A stretch of DNA of 64,000 nt from 40CM-2-70-7 sp035631315 (GTDB taxonomy: Bacteria > Gemmatimonadota > Gemmatimonadetes > Gemmatimonadales > GWC2-71-9), in contig DASQIZ010000035.1 in the NCBI GenBank assembly GCA_035631315.1, forward strand, positions 1 through 64,000. The letters run 5' to 3'. The position numbers were made by a program, and so were the translations under genes. The notes beneath the pieces were generated by a model. That model was not told the DNA's origin. It saw only the letters and a program-made list of their open reading frames with translations, and made no database searches. Of the stretch, positions 63,260-64,000 are shown in pieces. Numbering within the stretch: the first letter of the stretch is position 1; each line of letters starts with the position of its first letter.

Positions 63260-64000
63260 GCACCGGCGTCGCGATCCTCGGGTCCACAGGCTCCATCGGA
63301 CGTTCCACCCTGCACGTGCTGTCGCGGCAGCGTGACCGTTTTCATCTCGTCGCGCTGACGGCGCACACGAACCAGGCGATGCTCGACGCCCAGGCAAAGG
63401 AGTGGAAGCCCGCGTTTGCGAAGTGTGTGAACGGGAACGGGCGGGAATGCCTGATCGAAGCGGCCACCCGGCCCGACGTGGACATCGTGGTGAACGGTAT
63501 CGTGGGTGCCGCAGGACTCGAGGCGACGCTCGCCGCCCTGTCGGCGGGGAAGCGGGTCGCGCTCGCGAACAAGGAAACGCTCGTGATGGCCGGCGAGCTC
63601 GTGACCGCCGCCGCGAAGGCCGGGGGCGGGGAGCTCGTCCCGGTGGACTCCGAGCACAGCGCCGTTCTCCAGTGCCTTTCGGGGCGCACGCCCGAGGATC
63701 TGCGCCGCCTGATCCTGACGGCGTCGGGCGGCCCATTCCGCACGTGGACCCCGGAGCAGGTCGCCGGGGCGTCGGTGGTCGAGGCGCTGCAGCATCCGAC
63801 GTGGAAGATGGGTCCCAAGATCACGGTCGATTCGGCCACGCTGGTGAACAAGGCGCTCGAAGTGATCGAGGCCCACTTTCTGTTCGGTCTGGGCTACCCG
63901 TCCGTGGAGATCGTCGTCCATCCACAGTCGATCATCCACGCGTTTGTGGAGTTCCGGGATGGCTCGGTGCTGGCTCAGGTTGGCTTCCCGACGATGGAGC
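63256..64000 (+). CDS. dxr: 1-deoxy-D-xylulose 5-phosphate reductoisomerase (3' truncated by window edge)
   Basis: DXR (IspC) converts DXP to MEP with NADPH, the second MEP-pathway step. 248 codons are visible, from ATG 63256 to the window end. The NADPH motif is VAILGSTGSIGRSTLHVLSR. VNGIVGAAGLEATLAAL, LANKETLVMAGELV, PVDSEHSAVLQCL, LTASGGPFRTWTPEQV and WKMGPKITVDSATLVNKALE carry the metal and substrate residues. VEIVVHPQSIIHAFVEFRDG is followed by the cut. With dxs at 28710 and uppS upstream, it completes the isoprenoid theme. Confidence 0.96.
   Translation, partial: MSTGVAILGSTGSIGRSTLHVLSRQRDRFHLVALTAHTNQAMLDAQAKEWKPAFAKCVNGNGRECLIEAATRPDVDIVVNGIVGAAGLEATLAALSAGKRVALANKETLVMAGELVTAAAKAGGGELVPVDSEHSAVLQCLSGRTPEDLRRLILTASGGPFRTWTPEQVAGASVVEALQHPTWKMGPKITVDSATLVNKALEVIEAHFLFGLGYPSVEIVVHPQSIIHAFVEFRDGSVLAQVGFPTME

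Overview
The window is a gene-dense, high-GC bacterial chromosome segment holding housekeeping genes. I found no transposase, integrase, prophage, rRNA operon or CRISPR array. A Gemmatimonadota genome (probably a cultured relative or MAG) fits best. Reasons are the serine/threonine kinase whose N-terminus reads like the large kinase families of that phylum (RELGRGGMATVFYAED, HPHILGLYDSG), the SGNH lipoprotein/FadL outer-membrane genes, the frequent GTG/TTG starts, and the diderm envelope proteins. This placement is inference; no 16S is present.

Layout. 1-8311: hemW (5' cut), hrcA, dnaJ, HIT protein, rpsU, yqeY, mutS2, dnaG. 8295-15467: zinc-ribbon protein, recJ, rsmD, coaD, a STAS/RsbW/SpoIIE partner-switching trio, rsmA, rex. 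15504-18381: arginine deiminase, DnaQ-type exonuclease, metallo-beta-lactamase-fold hydrolase. 18400-23857: infC leader, infC-rpmI-rplT-pheS-pheT, a coiled-coil protein and zapA. 23920-33186: rny, folD, xseA, xseB, ispA, dxs, nadK, recN. 33104-37333 (minus strand): a FadL-like channel, an SGNH lipoprotein and an outer-membrane barrel protein. 37421-41883: galactokinase, a PspB-like small membrane protein, tRNA-Leu(UAA), and short secreted or lineage-specific genes (calycin-like, unknown, GNAT, DoxX, small exported protein). 41972-48201: DUF4097-type protein, single-domain response regulator (minus), tyrA, receptor-like Ser/Thr kinase, lipoprotein. 48270-57845: aroA, cmk, rpsA, then a dispersed acyl-CoA carboxylase (carboxyltransferase, unknown secreted protein, biotin carboxylase, rRNA methyltransferase, biotin carrier). 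57907-64000: rplM-rpsI, rpsB-tsf-pyrH-frr-uppS-cdsA-dxr (3' cut).

The genes form long co-directional operons, very often with 4-nt ATGA/GTGA stop-start overlaps that imply translational coupling. dxs, dxr, ispA and uppS show a methylerythritol phosphate route feeding polyprenyl and lipid-carrier synthesis. No gene-free stretch exceeds about 200 nt.

The most unusual signal is a family of inverted-repeat elements whose arms are tandem runs of a roughly 7-nt unit (GGGATTC/GGGATTG or GGGAGTC/GGGAGTG). They occur between genes (3525-3600, 28624-28698) and, in frame, inside four housekeeping genes (mutS2, dnaG, rsmA, pheT), where the arms encode similar peptides (G-L-G-I-R-D-S-G and P-I-P-N-P-type). 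Other points of interest are a Rex-operator-like palindrome fused to the start codon of rex, a structured infC leader with an intrinsic terminator and a probable CTG start, and a recurring GTAGATT or TANNNT signal just upstream of apparently leaderless genes.
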